Assembly: GCF_009177065.1 (NCBI RefSeq)
Contig: NZ_WEZF01000027.1
Location: forward strand, 1-64,000
Origin: Tautonia marina
GTDB taxonomy: Bacteria > Planctomycetota > Planctomycetia > Isosphaerales > Isosphaeraceae
Length of the DNA stretch: 64,000 nt
Direction: 5' to 3'
The notes under the pieces were generated by a model that was given only the letters and a program-made list of their open reading frames with translations, had not been told where the DNA came from and did not search any database. A program made the position numbers and the translations under genes. Shown here one piece after another: positions 9,707 to 19,542 of this stretch; position 1 is the first letter of the stretch; each line of letters starts with the position of its first letter.

Positions 9707-11119
9707 TCACGGCTCGTTCCATCGGAAGGCGAGCAGGGCCCAGCCGGTGAAGCCGAGGCCGAAGAAGCTGAGCGCCGAGATCATCGGCACGGTTTCGGCG
9801 AACGAGAAGCCGCGGGTGAAGACGCCGTCGAAGCCGTCGATCGCCCATCGGGTGGGGATAGCGGGGGTGAACGTCTGGATCCATTCGGGGAACAGGAAGC
9901 TGGGAATCCAGCAGCCGCCGAGCATGACCATTACCAGGACGCCGAGGAGGGCCACCGAGCGCGCCCCCTGGGGCGATCGCCCCAGCGTGGCGACCGTCAG
10001 GCCGAAGGCCGAGGCCATCAGGGCGAAGGCCACCGCCAGGCCGAGGAAACCGTGCCAGTCCCCCTCCAGGCGGTAGCCGAACAGCAAGGCCCCAGCGGTG
10101 AAGACGACCAGAGTGATAATGAGCGAAACGATTGCACAACTGAGCACCTTGCTGAGCATCAAGGTGGATCGGGAGATCGGGGCGGCGCGAAGGCGTTTCC
10201 ACATGCCTCGCCGGCGTTCCTGAAGTAAGACGACGCCCCACTCGACGGCCGAGAAGAGGACGAACTGCACGACCATGCCCGCAAACGCATGCGCGGCCAG
10301 GGCGGCCTGTTCGCCGGCGGCGCCGCGAGGGGCGATCGAGGTTTCCTCGGTCTTGAAGGGGAGCGTGAGGCCCTGGCGATCCTCAACGACCGGCTCGAAG
10401 GCGATCGGCTCGGAAACGGGCTCGGCGATCGGATCGGCCTCGAACCACTCGGCGAGGGCGGGGAAGGCGTCGAGGACTTCGAGGCGGGCGGCCTCGGCCT
10501 CGGGGTCGGGAGATTGCCACCACTCGTCCTGGCCGGGGAAGAGGGCGAGGAACTCGGCGCGCTGAATGGCTTCGTCGGATTCAGGTATGCTTGATTCGAT
10601 CGCTTCATCGGTCAGGAGATCGAGCAGCTCATCGTTGCCGCCATCGGGCATGGCCTCGGCCGTGACGGCTTCGAGGATGACGCGCGTGAGGAGGCCGCGG
10701 GCGAGGCTGATCTCGGACTGGCTCATCGGGTCGTGCAGGAAGATCAATGCAGGGGGCTCGGCGTCTCCGTAGAGGGCATCGGCCGAGGACGCGCCGAATC
10801 CTTCGGGAATGACGACCGAGAGGACGGCGTCTCCTTTGCGGACGGCGTCTCGGGAGGCGTCGAGGGGTTGCTCGATGGCGTCGAGGGTCGGCTCATCCTG
10901 AGCGCCGAGGACGATGCGGCGAGAGATGGGGGAGTCGTCCTCATCGGTCAAGCGAATGGAGATCTTGCTCGGCGTTGATGATCCGGCACCGCCGAAGATG
11001 AGGGCCATGAAGCTGGCCAGGGCGATCGGAGCGATGAATGAGAGGGTCAGCGCGTAGCGATCGGCCACGAAGACACGGAGATCCTTCACCACCAGGGCCA
11101 CGAGCGGTCGAGCGTTCAT
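9707..11119 (-). CDS. ABC-2 type transporter permease
   Basis: The product is 470 residues. One N-terminal membrane segment (YALTLSFIAPIALASFMALIF, split over residues ~22-42) is followed by a large extracytoplasmic domain of ~200 residues rich in Glu, Asp and Pro. A C-terminal membrane half follows with five or so segments and the ABC-2 signature region (ERRRGMWKRLRAAPISRSTLMLSK). This is the NatB/YhaP-like layout of exporters for drugs, ions or unknown cargo. Its ATG overlaps the stop of the ATPase gene by four bases (ATGA at 11116-11119), so the two are translationally coupled. Cargo cannot be inferred. Confidence 0.9.
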   Translation of the reverse strand: MNARPLVALVVKDLRVFVADRYALTLSFIAPIALASFMALIFGGAGSSTPSKISIRLTDEDDSPISRRIVLGAQDEPTLDAIEQPLDASRDAVRKGDAVLSVVIPEGFGASSADALYGDAEPPALIFLHDPMSQSEISLARGLLTRVILEAVTAEAMPDGGNDELLDLLTDEAIESSIPESDEAIQRAEFLALFPGQDEWWQSPDPEAEAARLEVLDAFPALAEWFEADPIAEPVSEPIAFEPVVEDRQGLTLPFKTEETSIAPRGAAGEQAALAAHAFAGMVVQFVLFSAVEWGVVLLQERRRGMWKRLRAAPISRSTLMLSKVLSCAIVSLIITLVVFTAGALLFGYRLEGDWHGFLGLAVAFALMASAFGLTVATLGRSPQGARSVALLGVLVMVMLGGCWIPSFLFPEWIQTFTPAIPTRWAIDGFDGVFTRGFSFAETVPMISALSFFGLGFTGWALLAFRWNEP

Positions 11120-12192
11120 GAGTCGCGCAGCGCCCTCCCGGTCAGGTTCAGGAAGATGGTCGAGAGGTCGGCCCGGTCGCTTTCGAGGTGGGTGACGACC
11201 AGGCCGAGGGCATCGAGCGATTGGAGGATCGCGCTGGAGACCTTCAAGTCGTTCACATCAAGAATTAACTCGTGATCTTCCAGACGAGCCTGAACGACGC
11301 CGGGTACGTCGGCGAACTGATCGAGCCAGTCGCCCGACCCGGGGTTGCCCAGCTCGATGCGGAGCCGGGCGTGGCGGTCGAGCAGGGCGGAGAGGTCCTT
11401 CACGCGGCCGTCGGCGATCACCTGGCCGCGATCGATGATGACGATCCGGTCGCAGAGCCGTTCGGCCTCCTCCATGTAGTGCGTGGTATAGATGAGTGCC
11501 TTGCCACGGTCCTTGAGCCGTTCGAGCCCCTCGAAGATGGCGTTGCGGCTCTGAGGGTCGACGCCGACGGTCGGCTCGTCGAGGAGGATGACCTGGGGAT
11601 CGTGCAACAAGGCCACGGCGAGATTGAGCCGGCGCTTCATGCCGCCGCTGTAGGTCCGCACGATCGAATCGGCCCGATCGGTCAGGCCGACCAGGTCGAG
11701 GCCGTCGGTCATGGCCTGATGGAGCCGGGAACCGCCAAGCCCCTGTAACGCCCCGAAGAAGCGAAGGTTCTCCCGAGCCGAGAGTTCCTCGACCAGGGCG
11801 AGTTCCTGGGGAACGAGGCCGAGGGTGCGCTTGATCGGGTCGGTTTCGCCTCGGATCGGCTGGCCGTTGAAGCGGACGCAGCCCTCGTCGGGCCGGAGCA
11901 GGCCGGAAATCATGGAGATGGTGGTGGTCTTGCCCGCGCCGTTGGGGCCGAGCAGGGCCACGGCCTCGCCCCGCCCGACCTGGAAGGAGACGCCGTTGAC
12001 GGCCGTGATCGATCCGAAGCGTTTGATCAGGTCGCAGGCTTCGAGGACCGGCCGGGCCGCCTGGCGAGCGGTGGCAGCGGTGCCGCGGCCGGCGTCGGTC
12101 GGGGAAGACGACGAGCGGCGCGATCGGCCGTCGGGCCGGCGACGGAGGAGGTCGCTCAGGTCGAGTGCGGGGTCGGCCGTCGATCCAGCCAT
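11116..12192 (-). CDS. ABC transporter ATP-binding protein (ABC-2 exporter partner)
   Basis: The product is 358 residues. After a ~47-residue Arg/Ser-rich N-terminal extension come the Walker A GPNGAGKTT (residues 82-90), the signature YSGGMKRRLNLA, the Walker B VILLDEPTVGVDP and the switch His in IYTTHYMEEAERLCDR. The C-terminal ~75 residues resemble the regulatory tail of NatA/CcmA-type ATPases. The frame extends upstream to 12414, but that would overlap the preceding gene and is Pro/Arg-rich; ATG 12192 is preferred, with a modest ribosome site. It is the partner of the downstream overlapping permease. Confidence 0.9.
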   Translation of the reverse strand: MAGSTADPALDLSDLLRRRPDGRSRRSSSSPTDAGRGTAATARQAARPVLEACDLIKRFGSITAVNGVSFQVGRGEAVALLGPNGAGKTTTISMISGLLRPDEGCVRFNGQPIRGETDPIKRTLGLVPQELALVEELSARENLRFFGALQGLGGSRLHQAMTDGLDLVGLTDRADSIVRTYSGGMKRRLNLAVALLHDPQVILLDEPTVGVDPQSRNAIFEGLERLKDRGKALIYTTHYMEEAERLCDRIVIIDRGQVIADGRVKDLSALLDRHARLRIELGNPGSGDWLDQFADVPGVVQARLEDHELILDVNDLKVSSAILQSLDALGLVVTHLESDRADLSTIFLNLTGRALRDS

Positions 12193-12325
12193 CGGTGGGG
12201 TTTCCGTTCCTTCCTTGGAGTTGGGCGGGGTTCGTGTCGAACCTTGGGGGCGACGGCGAGGAACTCCTTTTCCTCGGGCTGGGGTCTGCCTGACCTCAGC
12301 CAGCTCGATCACCCCGACGGGTCGA

Positions 12326-13510
12326 TCACTGGCGGGCCAGCGCGCGGCGGGCCTGGGCCAGGTCGGACTGGATCGGGAATCGCGAACGCAGGCTGTCGAG
12401 ATAGGTGTCGACATTCTGGTCCGTTCGGCCCTCTCGGCGCATCAATTCGCGGGCGAGGGTGCGGGTGGTGTAGGCGGATCGGAGGTCATCGAGGCACTGG
12501 CCCTCGGCCCTCAAGCGGGCGTCGAAGGCGTTGGCACTGGCGAAGCCCTCGCGTTCGAGGATGCGGGGCAGTTCGGCATCGGCCCATTGGCGGGTGATCG
12601 AGGCGCGGAGGTCGTCCAGTTCGCTCGGGCCATCGAGGATGACGCGGGCCTGTTGCAGAACGAGCGATTCGAGGATCCGCGCTTCCATTTCCGCCTGCAC
12701 CATGCGGATGACGAGGCGACGGGTCGGACGCTGGCGGCCGGGGAGCCGGGCGATCCGATCCTTGATGGCCTGGGTCAGCTCGGGAAGGGTAATCGCCTGC
12801 GGGCCGACGGTGGCGATCACCGTGCCCTGGGGTCGGGTCGGCTCGGGCGGGGCAAGGCGTTCGGGAGCTTCGGCCTTCGCCATCTCCTGGACCTCTCCAG
12901 CAAGCTGATCGAACATGGCCAGCTCGCGCGGTTCGGACGGTTCGACCGGGGTGGCGCGCGAGGCGAGGATCGTGGCCGGGGGCTGGGGTTGGGGAGCGGG
13001 TTCGATTGGACTGGCCGTCGTCGTCGGCGTATCGGTGGGAACCGGATCGAGGGGCTCGACCGGAGCGAGGGACGCGGCCTGGTCTGTCTCGACCGGCTGG
13101 GAAGCAGGTGTCGGCTCGACCGGCTCGGGGGACGCGATCGGCGCGATCGGCTCAGGGGGCTTGGCCGACTCGACTGGCTCGGGGAGGGCGATCGGCCTGG
13201 GTGGCGTGATCGGCCGGGGAGCGTCGATCGGCTCGGGGGCCTTGATGGGAGTGGCAGGCTCGGGGACGTTGATGGGGGAAGCAGGCGAGGGGGGGGCGAT
13301 CGGCTCGACCGGCTCGGGGGGCGCGAGCGGGACGAAGAGCGCAGGAGAATTGTCTGTCGGGTCGGGGGCGGTGGGTTCGATGGCAGTGGGGGAGGAAGAC
13401 GAGTTCTCGGCGAGGCGGGCCAGGTGTTCGTCATCGAACCCGGACAAATCGAGCCCCGCGCAACCCGTTGCGGCCAGAGTCAGCACGGCGATCAAGGGCC
13501 AAACACGCAT
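12326..13510 (-). CDS. Proline-rich lipoprotein with SurA/PpiC-like N-domain helices at its C-terminus
   Basis: The product is 394 residues. The signal ends in the lipobox LAATGC (Cys 17). Residues ~45-200 are a Pro/Glu/Ala linker dominated by PEP and PEPV repeats, likely an extended spacer through the cell envelope. Residues ~220-394 are helical and start VIATVGPQAITLPELTQAI, closely like the opening of SurA-type chaperone domains, though no prolyl isomerase domain is seen. ATG 13510 was chosen over 13549 because it gives a clean signal peptide. It is upstream of and on the same strand as the ABC pair, with a 133-base gap. Confidence 0.78.
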   Translation of the reverse strand: MRVWPLIAVLTLAATGCAGLDLSGFDDEHLARLAENSSSSPTAIEPTAPDPTDNSPALFVPLAPPEPVEPIAPPSPASPINVPEPATPIKAPEPIDAPRPITPPRPIALPEPVESAKPPEPIAPIASPEPVEPTPASQPVETDQAASLAPVEPLDPVPTDTPTTTASPIEPAPQPQPPATILASRATPVEPSEPRELAMFDQLAGEVQEMAKAEAPERLAPPEPTRPQGTVIATVGPQAITLPELTQAIKDRIARLPGRQRPTRRLVIRMVQAEMEARILESLVLQQARVILDGPSELDDLRASITRQWADAELPRILEREGFASANAFDARLRAEGQCLDDLRSAYTTRTLARELMRREGRTDQNVDTYLDSLRSRFPIQSDLAQARRALARQ

Positions 13511-13956
13511 GAGTTCGCTCCAGGACCTTCGAACGACGCATGCCGCCACATGAAAAAAATGGGGGGGCGACGGTGGCCCGGTTCCTCAACCTCGAACCGG
13601 TCGGGCCGCCCACGGCTTCGGAACCGAGGCCGGGCGTCCCGGGGCGGAAGGCAGGGCACTCTAGCCTTGTTGGGAAAAAGCCACAACACGAGTTCTCGGC
13701 CGGGGGTGTGGGGCGGTGGCGCTGGTCGTCTGGTAAGGAGGGTTCGCGTGGAGAGTGTTGGCGGGTCGAGGCGTTTTTCGCGGGGATGAGGGTCGTCTGG
13801 GCGCTTGACAAGGATTGAACACCGTGCGACGTTGGTCAGTTCCAGCGGATCGATCGCCAATGGCCGAAGGAGGCGGCGATCGGAACGCTCCCGCCGATGT
13901 TGTCCTGCCTCTCCTGAACGACTCCCCGCGACGCGACCCCCCCAAGGAGGCCCGCC
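13511..13956. other. Divergent intergenic region without a convincing gene
   Basis: The 446 bases separate the lipoprotein gene (minus) from the pre-peptidase protein (plus) and must hold promoters for both. A TTGACA is visible at 13805-13810 on the plus strand, but no good -10 box at the expected spacing. A strong AAGGAGG at 13944-13950 serves the downstream gene. No other structure was seen. Confidence 0.45.
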
Positions 13957-16314
13957 ATGATCCGCCCCTCGATGGCCCTCGTCTCGCCGATTCTGGCGGC
14001 GCTTGCAATCGGGATGGTGACGACCCCGGCCGCGGCCGATGCGCCGTCGATCACCGACATCACTCCTGCAGGGGTGCAACGCGGGGTCGCCACCCTGGTG
14101 ACGATCACGGGAGGGAACCTGCAAGGGAATCCCCAACTGGTCGCTCCGTTCGAGGCGGAGGTCGTCGCCGCTCCGGAGGGTCAGGCGTCTGACGCGGCCA
14201 ACTGGCGGCTTCGCCTGACCGTACCGGCCGACATGCCGGTCGGGGCCTATCCGGTTCGGGTCCGGACGGACGACGGCATCTCGAACCCATTCCTGGTTGC
14301 CGTGGGTCAGCTTCCGCAGGTGATCGAGCAAGAGCCGAACAACACGACCGACGAGGCGCAGGCCGTGGCCGTGCCGACGGTGGTGGACGGCAAGGCGAAC
14401 GGGAACGATGTGGACATCGTCCGGTTCCCCGGTCGCAAAGGGGATCGCATTGTCATCGACGCCCGGGCCGCCCGAATCGGCTCGGGCCTTGATCCGACGG
14501 TTCGCCTGACGACGGCTTCGGGCCGTTATGTGGCCTCGGACGACGACTCCCCCGGCCTGCTGACCGATACGAGGCTGGTGGTCGAGCTTCCTGAGGATGG
14601 GGATTACCTGGTCGAGCTGTCCGACTCGCAGTTTCGAGGGGCGAACCGGCCGTCGTATCGTCTGGTGATCGGCTCCGCGCCGGTGGCCGATGAGCTGTTC
14701 CCGCTCGGCGGTCGCCTGGGCGAGACGGTCGGCCTGGAGCTTCGCGGGGGGACCTTGCCCGAGCCGGCCATTGCCGCGGTGTCGATTGATGTCGCGGAAG
14801 GAGACGAGAGCCTTCGGCCCCGGATCCCGGGGGAGGCGGTCGGCCTGGACGGCTCGTTTGACGTGGAAATTCCGGCCCCCTTGGTCGTTGGGCATCTGCC
14901 CGAACTGCGAGAGCCGAGCAACCCGGAGGCCGCCCCCATGCGCGTGGCTCCTCCCGTGGTGGTGAATGGTCGGCTGGAGCTGGAGGGGGATGAAGACCGC
15001 TATGTGGCCGTTGTTCGCCCGGGGACCAAGTACCGGGCTCGGGTCGAGGCCGCCTTGCTCGGATCGGCCATTGATGGCGTGCTTCGGGTGCTGGGACCGG
15101 ACGGCAATCAGATTGCTCAAGGGGACGACACGAGCATCGAACTGACCGGCAAGGGCCAGCCGAACGCTCCTTCGATGAACTCGCCCGACCCGTCGGCCGA
15201 GTTCGATGTGCCGGAAGGAGTGACGGAGGTGACGCTGGTTGTTCGCGATCTGAGCAGCCGAGGGGGGATTGGCCATGCCTATCGGCTGGTGGTCGAGCCC
15301 GTCGAGCCGAAGTTCGAGGTCGAGTTGCGGGCCGCTCAGGTAAGCGTTCCCCGAGGAGGAGCGGCCAACGTGCCGGTCAATGTCGTGCGTCGAGGGTTCG
15401 ACGGCCCGGTGACGCTGGCGATCACGAACGCTCCCGAAGGCGTGACGGTGCGATCGGGAACCGTGCCGGCTGGGCAGTCGAACGGGGTGATCTCGCTGCT
15501 GGCCAGTGCCGAGGCCGATATCCCGGCCGTTTCGCTCCGCGTGGTCGGCACGGCCGAAGGGCCGAACGGCCCGGTCGAGGTGCTCGCCGATACGATGGTG
15601 ACCTTCGCGTCGCTCGGCGCCTTCCCCACGAATGTCCAACCTCAGCAAGGGCTGGCCGTCGCCCACGCCTTGCCGACACCGATCACAATTGACACACCGA
15701 CCGATCCGATTGAGGTGGCCCGAGGCTTCGGGGCCGAGGTCCCCTTGACCGTCGCTCGCAACGAAGGAGCCAACGCGGCCCTGGAGGTCGAGGCGCTGCC
15801 CGGCCCGACCGGCATTGCGGCGCCGAAAGCAACGCTGGCCGAGGGGGCGACCTCGGGGGTTGTGGCCGTGAACGCCGCGCCCGACGCTCCGATCGGCGCG
15901 GCCATGATCGCCTTCACCGCCAAGGGGAAGGTGGCCGACGTGGACCGGACCTTCGCCGTTCCGGCCGTGACCGTGACGGTGGTGCCGCCGGGAGAACTGA
16001 GCCTGGCCGCGCCGGCCGTCGAGATCAAGGCGGGAGAGTCGGTCGAGGTGGCGGGCACGCTGACCCGCAAGGCCCCCTTCACCCAGGAAGTGACCGTCTC
16101 GCTGGCCGACCTGCCCGCCGGCGTGACCGCCGAGCCGGTGACCGTGGCCGGCGACGCGACCACGTTTACCCTGAAACTGTCGGCCGCGGCCGACGCGGCG
16201 GCCGGTATGGGGAACGCTCGGGCCTCGGCTGCCTTCAAAGTAGGAGACGCGGACGCTCCCCCGCTGACGAGCCCGCTGGCCGTGACCGTGGTGGCGGCGG
16301 CGGCGGGAGAGTGA
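13957..16314 (+). CDS. Secreted protein with bacterial pre-peptidase C-terminal-type domains
   Basis: The product is 785 residues. A signal peptide ends near AAADA (residue ~28). The IPT/TIG-like opening PSITDITPAGVQRG is followed by two pre-peptidase-like beta domains, recognisable from EQEPNNTTDEAQ with DVDIVRFPGRKGDRI (~residues 126-170) and RLELEGDEDRYVAVVRPG (~340). The C-terminal half is a series of immunoglobulin-like beta modules. It is likely a periplasmic or surface binding protein typical of planctomycetes. AAGGAGG at 13944-13950 fixes the start. The haem/WD40 gene follows 74 bases later, and co-transcription is likely. Confidence 0.85.
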   Translation: MIRPSMALVSPILAALAIGMVTTPAAADAPSITDITPAGVQRGVATLVTITGGNLQGNPQLVAPFEAEVVAAPEGQASDAANWRLRLTVPADMPVGAYPVRVRTDDGISNPFLVAVGQLPQVIEQEPNNTTDEAQAVAVPTVVDGKANGNDVDIVRFPGRKGDRIVIDARAARIGSGLDPTVRLTTASGRYVASDDDSPGLLTDTRLVVELPEDGDYLVELSDSQFRGANRPSYRLVIGSAPVADELFPLGGRLGETVGLELRGGTLPEPAIAAVSIDVAEGDESLRPRIPGEAVGLDGSFDVEIPAPLVVGHLPELREPSNPEAAPMRVAPPVVVNGRLELEGDEDRYVAVVRPGTKYRARVEAALLGSAIDGVLRVLGPDGNQIAQGDDTSIELTGKGQPNAPSMNSPDPSAEFDVPEGVTEVTLVVRDLSSRGGIGHAYRLVVEPVEPKFEVELRAAQVSVPRGGAANVPVNVVRRGFDGPVTLAITNAPEGVTVRSGTVPAGQSNGVISLLASAEADIPAVSLRVVGTAEGPNGPVEVLADTMVTFASLGAFPTNVQPQQGLAVAHALPTPITIDTPTDPIEVARGFGAEVPLTVARNEGANAALEVEALPGPTGIAAPKATLAEGATSGVVAVNAAPDAPIGAAMIAFTAKGKVADVDRTFAVPAVTVTVVPPGELSLAAPAVEIKAGESVEVAGTLTRKAPFTQEVTVSLADLPAGVTAEPVTVAGDATTFTLKLSAAADAAAGMGNARASAAFKVGDADAPPLTSPLAVTVVAAAAGE

Positions 16315-16388
16315 TTGTGAGCATCCTGAGCCCTGCCTTTGCGCATCGTGCGCATCGTTGGACCAATCGCCCGGAGGACGTCGCCTTG

Positions 16389-17834
16389 ATGATCCGTCTG
16401 CACCTGATCGGCGCGCTGGCCCTCGCCTCGGCGATGGTCGCGCTTCCCTCGGCCCGAGCCCAGGACGAGCCCGCTGAACCGGAGGCCCCGGCCGCCGAGG
16501 CCGCCGAAATGCCTCGCGTCAGCTTTTTGAAGGACGTGGCTCCGATTCTGGTCGAGAGCTGCGTCGGTTGCCACAACCCGAAGAAGGCCGAGAGCCGGTA
16601 CGACCTGACGACCTTCGCCTCGCTCGCCAAAGGCGGGGCGATGGGGGAAGGGATCATGCTCGAACCCGGCGACCCGGACCTGAGCTATTTCGTCGAGCTG
16701 ATCCGGCCCGACGGCGTTCCCTTGATGCCCTGGGACGGAGAGCCGATCGCCGAAGAAAAGCGGATGATCATTGAACGATGGGTCGCCGAAGGGGCCGAAT
16801 ACGACGGCGAAGACCCGGCCGCCGACTGGGTCTCCCTGGTCAGCAAGGCCCGAGAGATCGTCATCCCCGACGCCTACCCCTATCCGATGCCGATCACGGC
16901 GCTGACGTTCACTCCGACAGGTGATGCGGTGATGACCTCCGGGTATCACGAACTGAACACCTACACCCTTGCCGATGGCTCGTTGACCGAGCGCAGTCGA
17001 GGGGTGGCCGAGCGCGTGTACGACGTGGCCTTCAGCCCCGACGGGAAGTATCTGGCCGCCGCCTCGGGAAGCCCTGGGCAGGCGGGCGAGGCGACGCTCT
17101 GGACCGTGGGCGAAGATGGCACGCTGAGCGATCCGAAGCGATTGGTCGAGTCGGAGGACGCGGTCTTCTGCGTCGATTTCAGCCCCGACGGCACGCGGGT
17201 GGCCTTTGGCGGGGCCGACCGGGCGATCCGGGTCTTCAACGTGGAGTCGGGCGAGCGCCTGGCCGAGGTTGAGGATCACGCCGACTGGGTCCTCGACATT
17301 GCCTTCAGCCCCGACGGCAAGCGCCTGGCCACCGCCAGCCGGGACAAGACGAGCAAGCTGTTCGACGCCGAGGCGTACGAGTCGCTCGTCACCTTCCCCG
17401 GTCACGGAGAGCCGGTCTATACCGTTGCCTTCGCGGCTGACGGGAAGATGGTGATGAGTGGCGGTGGCGATAAGCAGGTTCGTCTGTGGAACCCCGACGA
17501 AGACGCCAAGCAGGTCCGTGCCTTTGGCGGATTCGGCGGGCCGGTCTTCGATCTGGTGCTCTTTGCCGAGGGGCAGAAACTCGCCGCGTCGGGCTCCGAT
17601 GCGGTTGTTCGCGTCTTCAACCCGGCCGACGGAAAGGTTGTGCAGACGCTGCAAGGGCACGATGACTGGGTGTATCGCCTGGCCGTTTCGCCCGATGGCG
17701 CCTGGCTGGCCTCGGGAAGCTGGGATGGAGAAGTGAAGGTCTGGAACACGGCCGATGGGAGTCTTCGGACGACCCTCATCGCCGTTCCGGGTCACCAGGG
17801 CGAGGCCGTGGCCGCACAGGCCGACGCCGACTAA
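16389..17834 (+). CDS. Haem-c (planctomycete cytochrome-type) and WD40-repeat protein
   Basis: The product is 481 residues. A signal peptide (cleavage near ARA-QDE) is followed by a cytochrome-like domain with the haem motif C58-V-G-C61-H62 in VAPILVESCVGCHNPKKAESR. From about residue 170 there are six to seven WD40 blades, recognisable from repeated AFSPDGKYLA, DFSPDGTRVAFGGAD and AVSPDGAWLASGSWDGEVKVW. The layout matches the planctomycete family where a PSCyt-like domain sits before a beta-propeller. The start ATG 16389 has GGAGG at 16373-16377. Its role is inferred as envelope electron transfer or scaffold; it probably pairs with the preceding gene. Confidence 0.88.
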   Translation: MIRLHLIGALALASAMVALPSARAQDEPAEPEAPAAEAAEMPRVSFLKDVAPILVESCVGCHNPKKAESRYDLTTFASLAKGGAMGEGIMLEPGDPDLSYFVELIRPDGVPLMPWDGEPIAEEKRMIIERWVAEGAEYDGEDPAADWVSLVSKAREIVIPDAYPYPMPITALTFTPTGDAVMTSGYHELNTYTLADGSLTERSRGVAERVYDVAFSPDGKYLAAASGSPGQAGEATLWTVGEDGTLSDPKRLVESEDAVFCVDFSPDGTRVAFGGADRAIRVFNVESGERLAEVEDHADWVLDIAFSPDGKRLATASRDKTSKLFDAEAYESLVTFPGHGEPVYTVAFAADGKMVMSGGGDKQVRLWNPDEDAKQVRAFGGFGGPVFDLVLFAEGQKLAASGSDAVVRVFNPADGKVVQTLQGHDDWVYRLAVSPDGAWLASGSWDGEVKVWNTADGSLRTTLIAVPGHQGEAVAAQADAD

Positions 17835-17862
17835 CGGAAACGATTCGCCTGGCGCGATCAAG

Positions 17863-17914
17863 ACGCCCCGAACCGGACCCTGGCAATATGGCCGGGCGAT
17901 CCGGTTCGGGGCGT
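17863..17914. terminator. Perfect 15-base-pair hairpin between convergent genes
   Basis: Arms 17863-17877 and 17900-17914 are exact reverse complements with a 22-base loop. It starts 29 bases after the WD40 gene stop and lies before the stop of the opposing FHA gene (17979), so it can serve both strands. No U-tract follows. Confidence 0.75.
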
Positions 17915-17978
17915 TGGTCGTTCTGGAGTGGGGGAAAGGCAAGGATGCTGCGACGGAACCGCTTGCGACCAAGGGGGA

Positions 17979-19364
17979 TCAGCGGTCTTGCTCCACGCTG
18001 CCCGCACCGAGCCGACCGAGCAAGCGTTGCCAGCGTCCCTGCCGCTCCTGCTGCAACTCGGTCATCCGGGCGATGATGCGGGCCTGGGCCGCCCGGTAGT
18101 CTTCGGGGCTGCCCGGAGCTTCGGCGCGATCGGATCGCAGCGCGGAGACGATCGGTTCGGAATTGGTGGGGGGCTGCTTCCCGTTGTGAGGAGGAGCGGC
18201 CGCGGCGGCCTCGCGCTGCTGGTCAAGTTCTCGACGCAAGGCGCGGACCTCGCGGGTCAGGCGGCGAATCTTCCGCAGCTCGCGATCGACCATCCCTTGC
18301 TGTTCGTGATGAAGCCGCGCGAAGACGGCCATCATTTCCATCATGGACTGATGATACTGATCGAACAGATGCTGTTGCATCATGGTGAACTGGTCGATCA
18401 GGGGGGCGATCATCGACTCGGCCAGTCGGGTCAGCTCGGTCTGCTGAGGGCCTTCGACGACCATCGGAAGTGAGAGGTTCATCGGCAACGGCAAGGAAGG
18501 CCGTTCGATGAGGGCAGGAAGCTCGGTGAGGCGTTCGGGGGGAGGCGGCGCCGCAGGGAGGGATTGATTGGCGGGATCGGGAGTGAAGGGCAGGGCACGC
18601 GTTTCGGAAGCAGGACGAGGCGCAGACGGGAGCAGGCGAACGGTCAAGCGATCGCGGCCGATGTGGAGCAACGCCCCATCGTCGAGAAGCGCCCAGGGGA
18701 CGGGACGGGAGTCGACGGTCACCCCACCGCGGCCCAGGAGATCGACGACCCACAGCTCGCGTCCGATTCGGATCAAGAGACAATGATACCGTGAGATGCT
18801 CAGGTCGCTGAGCCTGAGGTCGCACTCGGGAGCCCGACCGACGAGGGTAAAGAGTCGGTCGATGACCAGGGGGCGTTGGGCAGGACTGCCTTGACCGCTC
18901 GGTTCAAGAACGACGCCGAGGTCGGTTGCGAAGGAGGGATTCGTCTTGCCTGGCGGGGCGTTGTCAGCCGCGCTGCGAGGCGAGGAGCCGGTAAGTCCGA
19001 TGCGGTAGGGGCCGATCTCGACGAACTGGCCCGGCTCGATCCATCCCGACCGGCGCGACCGTCCATTCCAGGCAAGCGCGGCACGGCTTCCGAGGTCGAG
19101 GCAGTACGCACGATTGCCAATGACCTGCACGAAGGCATGTCTGCGACTGATCTGGGGATGATCAAGAATCAGATCGGCCGGAGCAGTTCGGCCGATGAGG
19201 GCAAACGGGCGGGGCAGGCAATGCTCGATCGGTCCGTGCCGGTTCCGATGCCAGACCAGGAGTCGGAGGGGAGGAGACGAGCCGATTGCGTGCCAGAAGC
19301 GATCAAGACCTCGATGCGTCACGGTGCAGCGCCTCGGATCAACAGACGACCGGAGGAAACCCAC
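17979..19364 (-). CDS. Double FHA-domain protein with C-terminal coiled coil
   Basis: The product is 461 residues. Two forkhead-associated domains are seen: the first around residues 52-105 (LIGRTAPADLILDHPQISRRH) and the second around 170-225 (LVGRAPECDLRLSDLSISRYH). Both keep the GR, S-R-x-H phosphothreonine-binding pattern. Residues ~315-400 form a Met/Gln/Glu/Arg-rich coiled coil. It is a likely phosphoprotein-binding scaffold in Ser/Thr kinase signalling, which is expanded in planctomycetes. The start is a GTG at 19364 without a clear ribosome site, so the N-terminal ~35 residues are uncertain. Confidence 0.82.
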   Translation of the reverse strand: MGFLRSSVDPRRCTVTHRGLDRFWHAIGSSPPLRLLVWHRNRHGPIEHCLPRPFALIGRTAPADLILDHPQISRRHAFVQVIGNRAYCLDLGSRAALAWNGRSRRSGWIEPGQFVEIGPYRIGLTGSSPRSAADNAPPGKTNPSFATDLGVVLEPSGQGSPAQRPLVIDRLFTLVGRAPECDLRLSDLSISRYHCLLIRIGRELWVVDLLGRGGVTVDSRPVPWALLDDGALLHIGRDRLTVRLLPSAPRPASETRALPFTPDPANQSLPAAPPPPERLTELPALIERPSLPLPMNLSLPMVVEGPQQTELTRLAESMIAPLIDQFTMMQQHLFDQYHQSMMEMMAVFARLHHEQQGMVDRELRKIRRLTREVRALRRELDQQREAAAAAPPHNGKQPPTNSEPIVSALRSDRAEAPGSPEDYRAAQARIIARMTELQQERQGRWQRLLGRLGAGSVEQDR

Positions 19365-19542
19365 ACCATTCTCTCATATCGGTCTGGTTTGCGTCTTGAG
19401 CAATGACCGGAGAAATGACGAATTTTCTGAATGACAAAGGCGCAGGTGAGACGGGGCAAGGCAAGGTCAAGGCCGAGCAAAGGGGTCCGGCTCGGAGGGC
19501 ATGGAGACCTCCGGCCGGACGAGATCGGGGGCCGGGGCCAGA

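Noticed and set aside
13492-17972. Two minus-strand open frames of 724 and 776 codons
   Set aside because: They mirror the pre-peptidase and WD40 genes, which have signal peptides, a haem motif, ribosome sites and recognised domains. The antisense translations have no such features.
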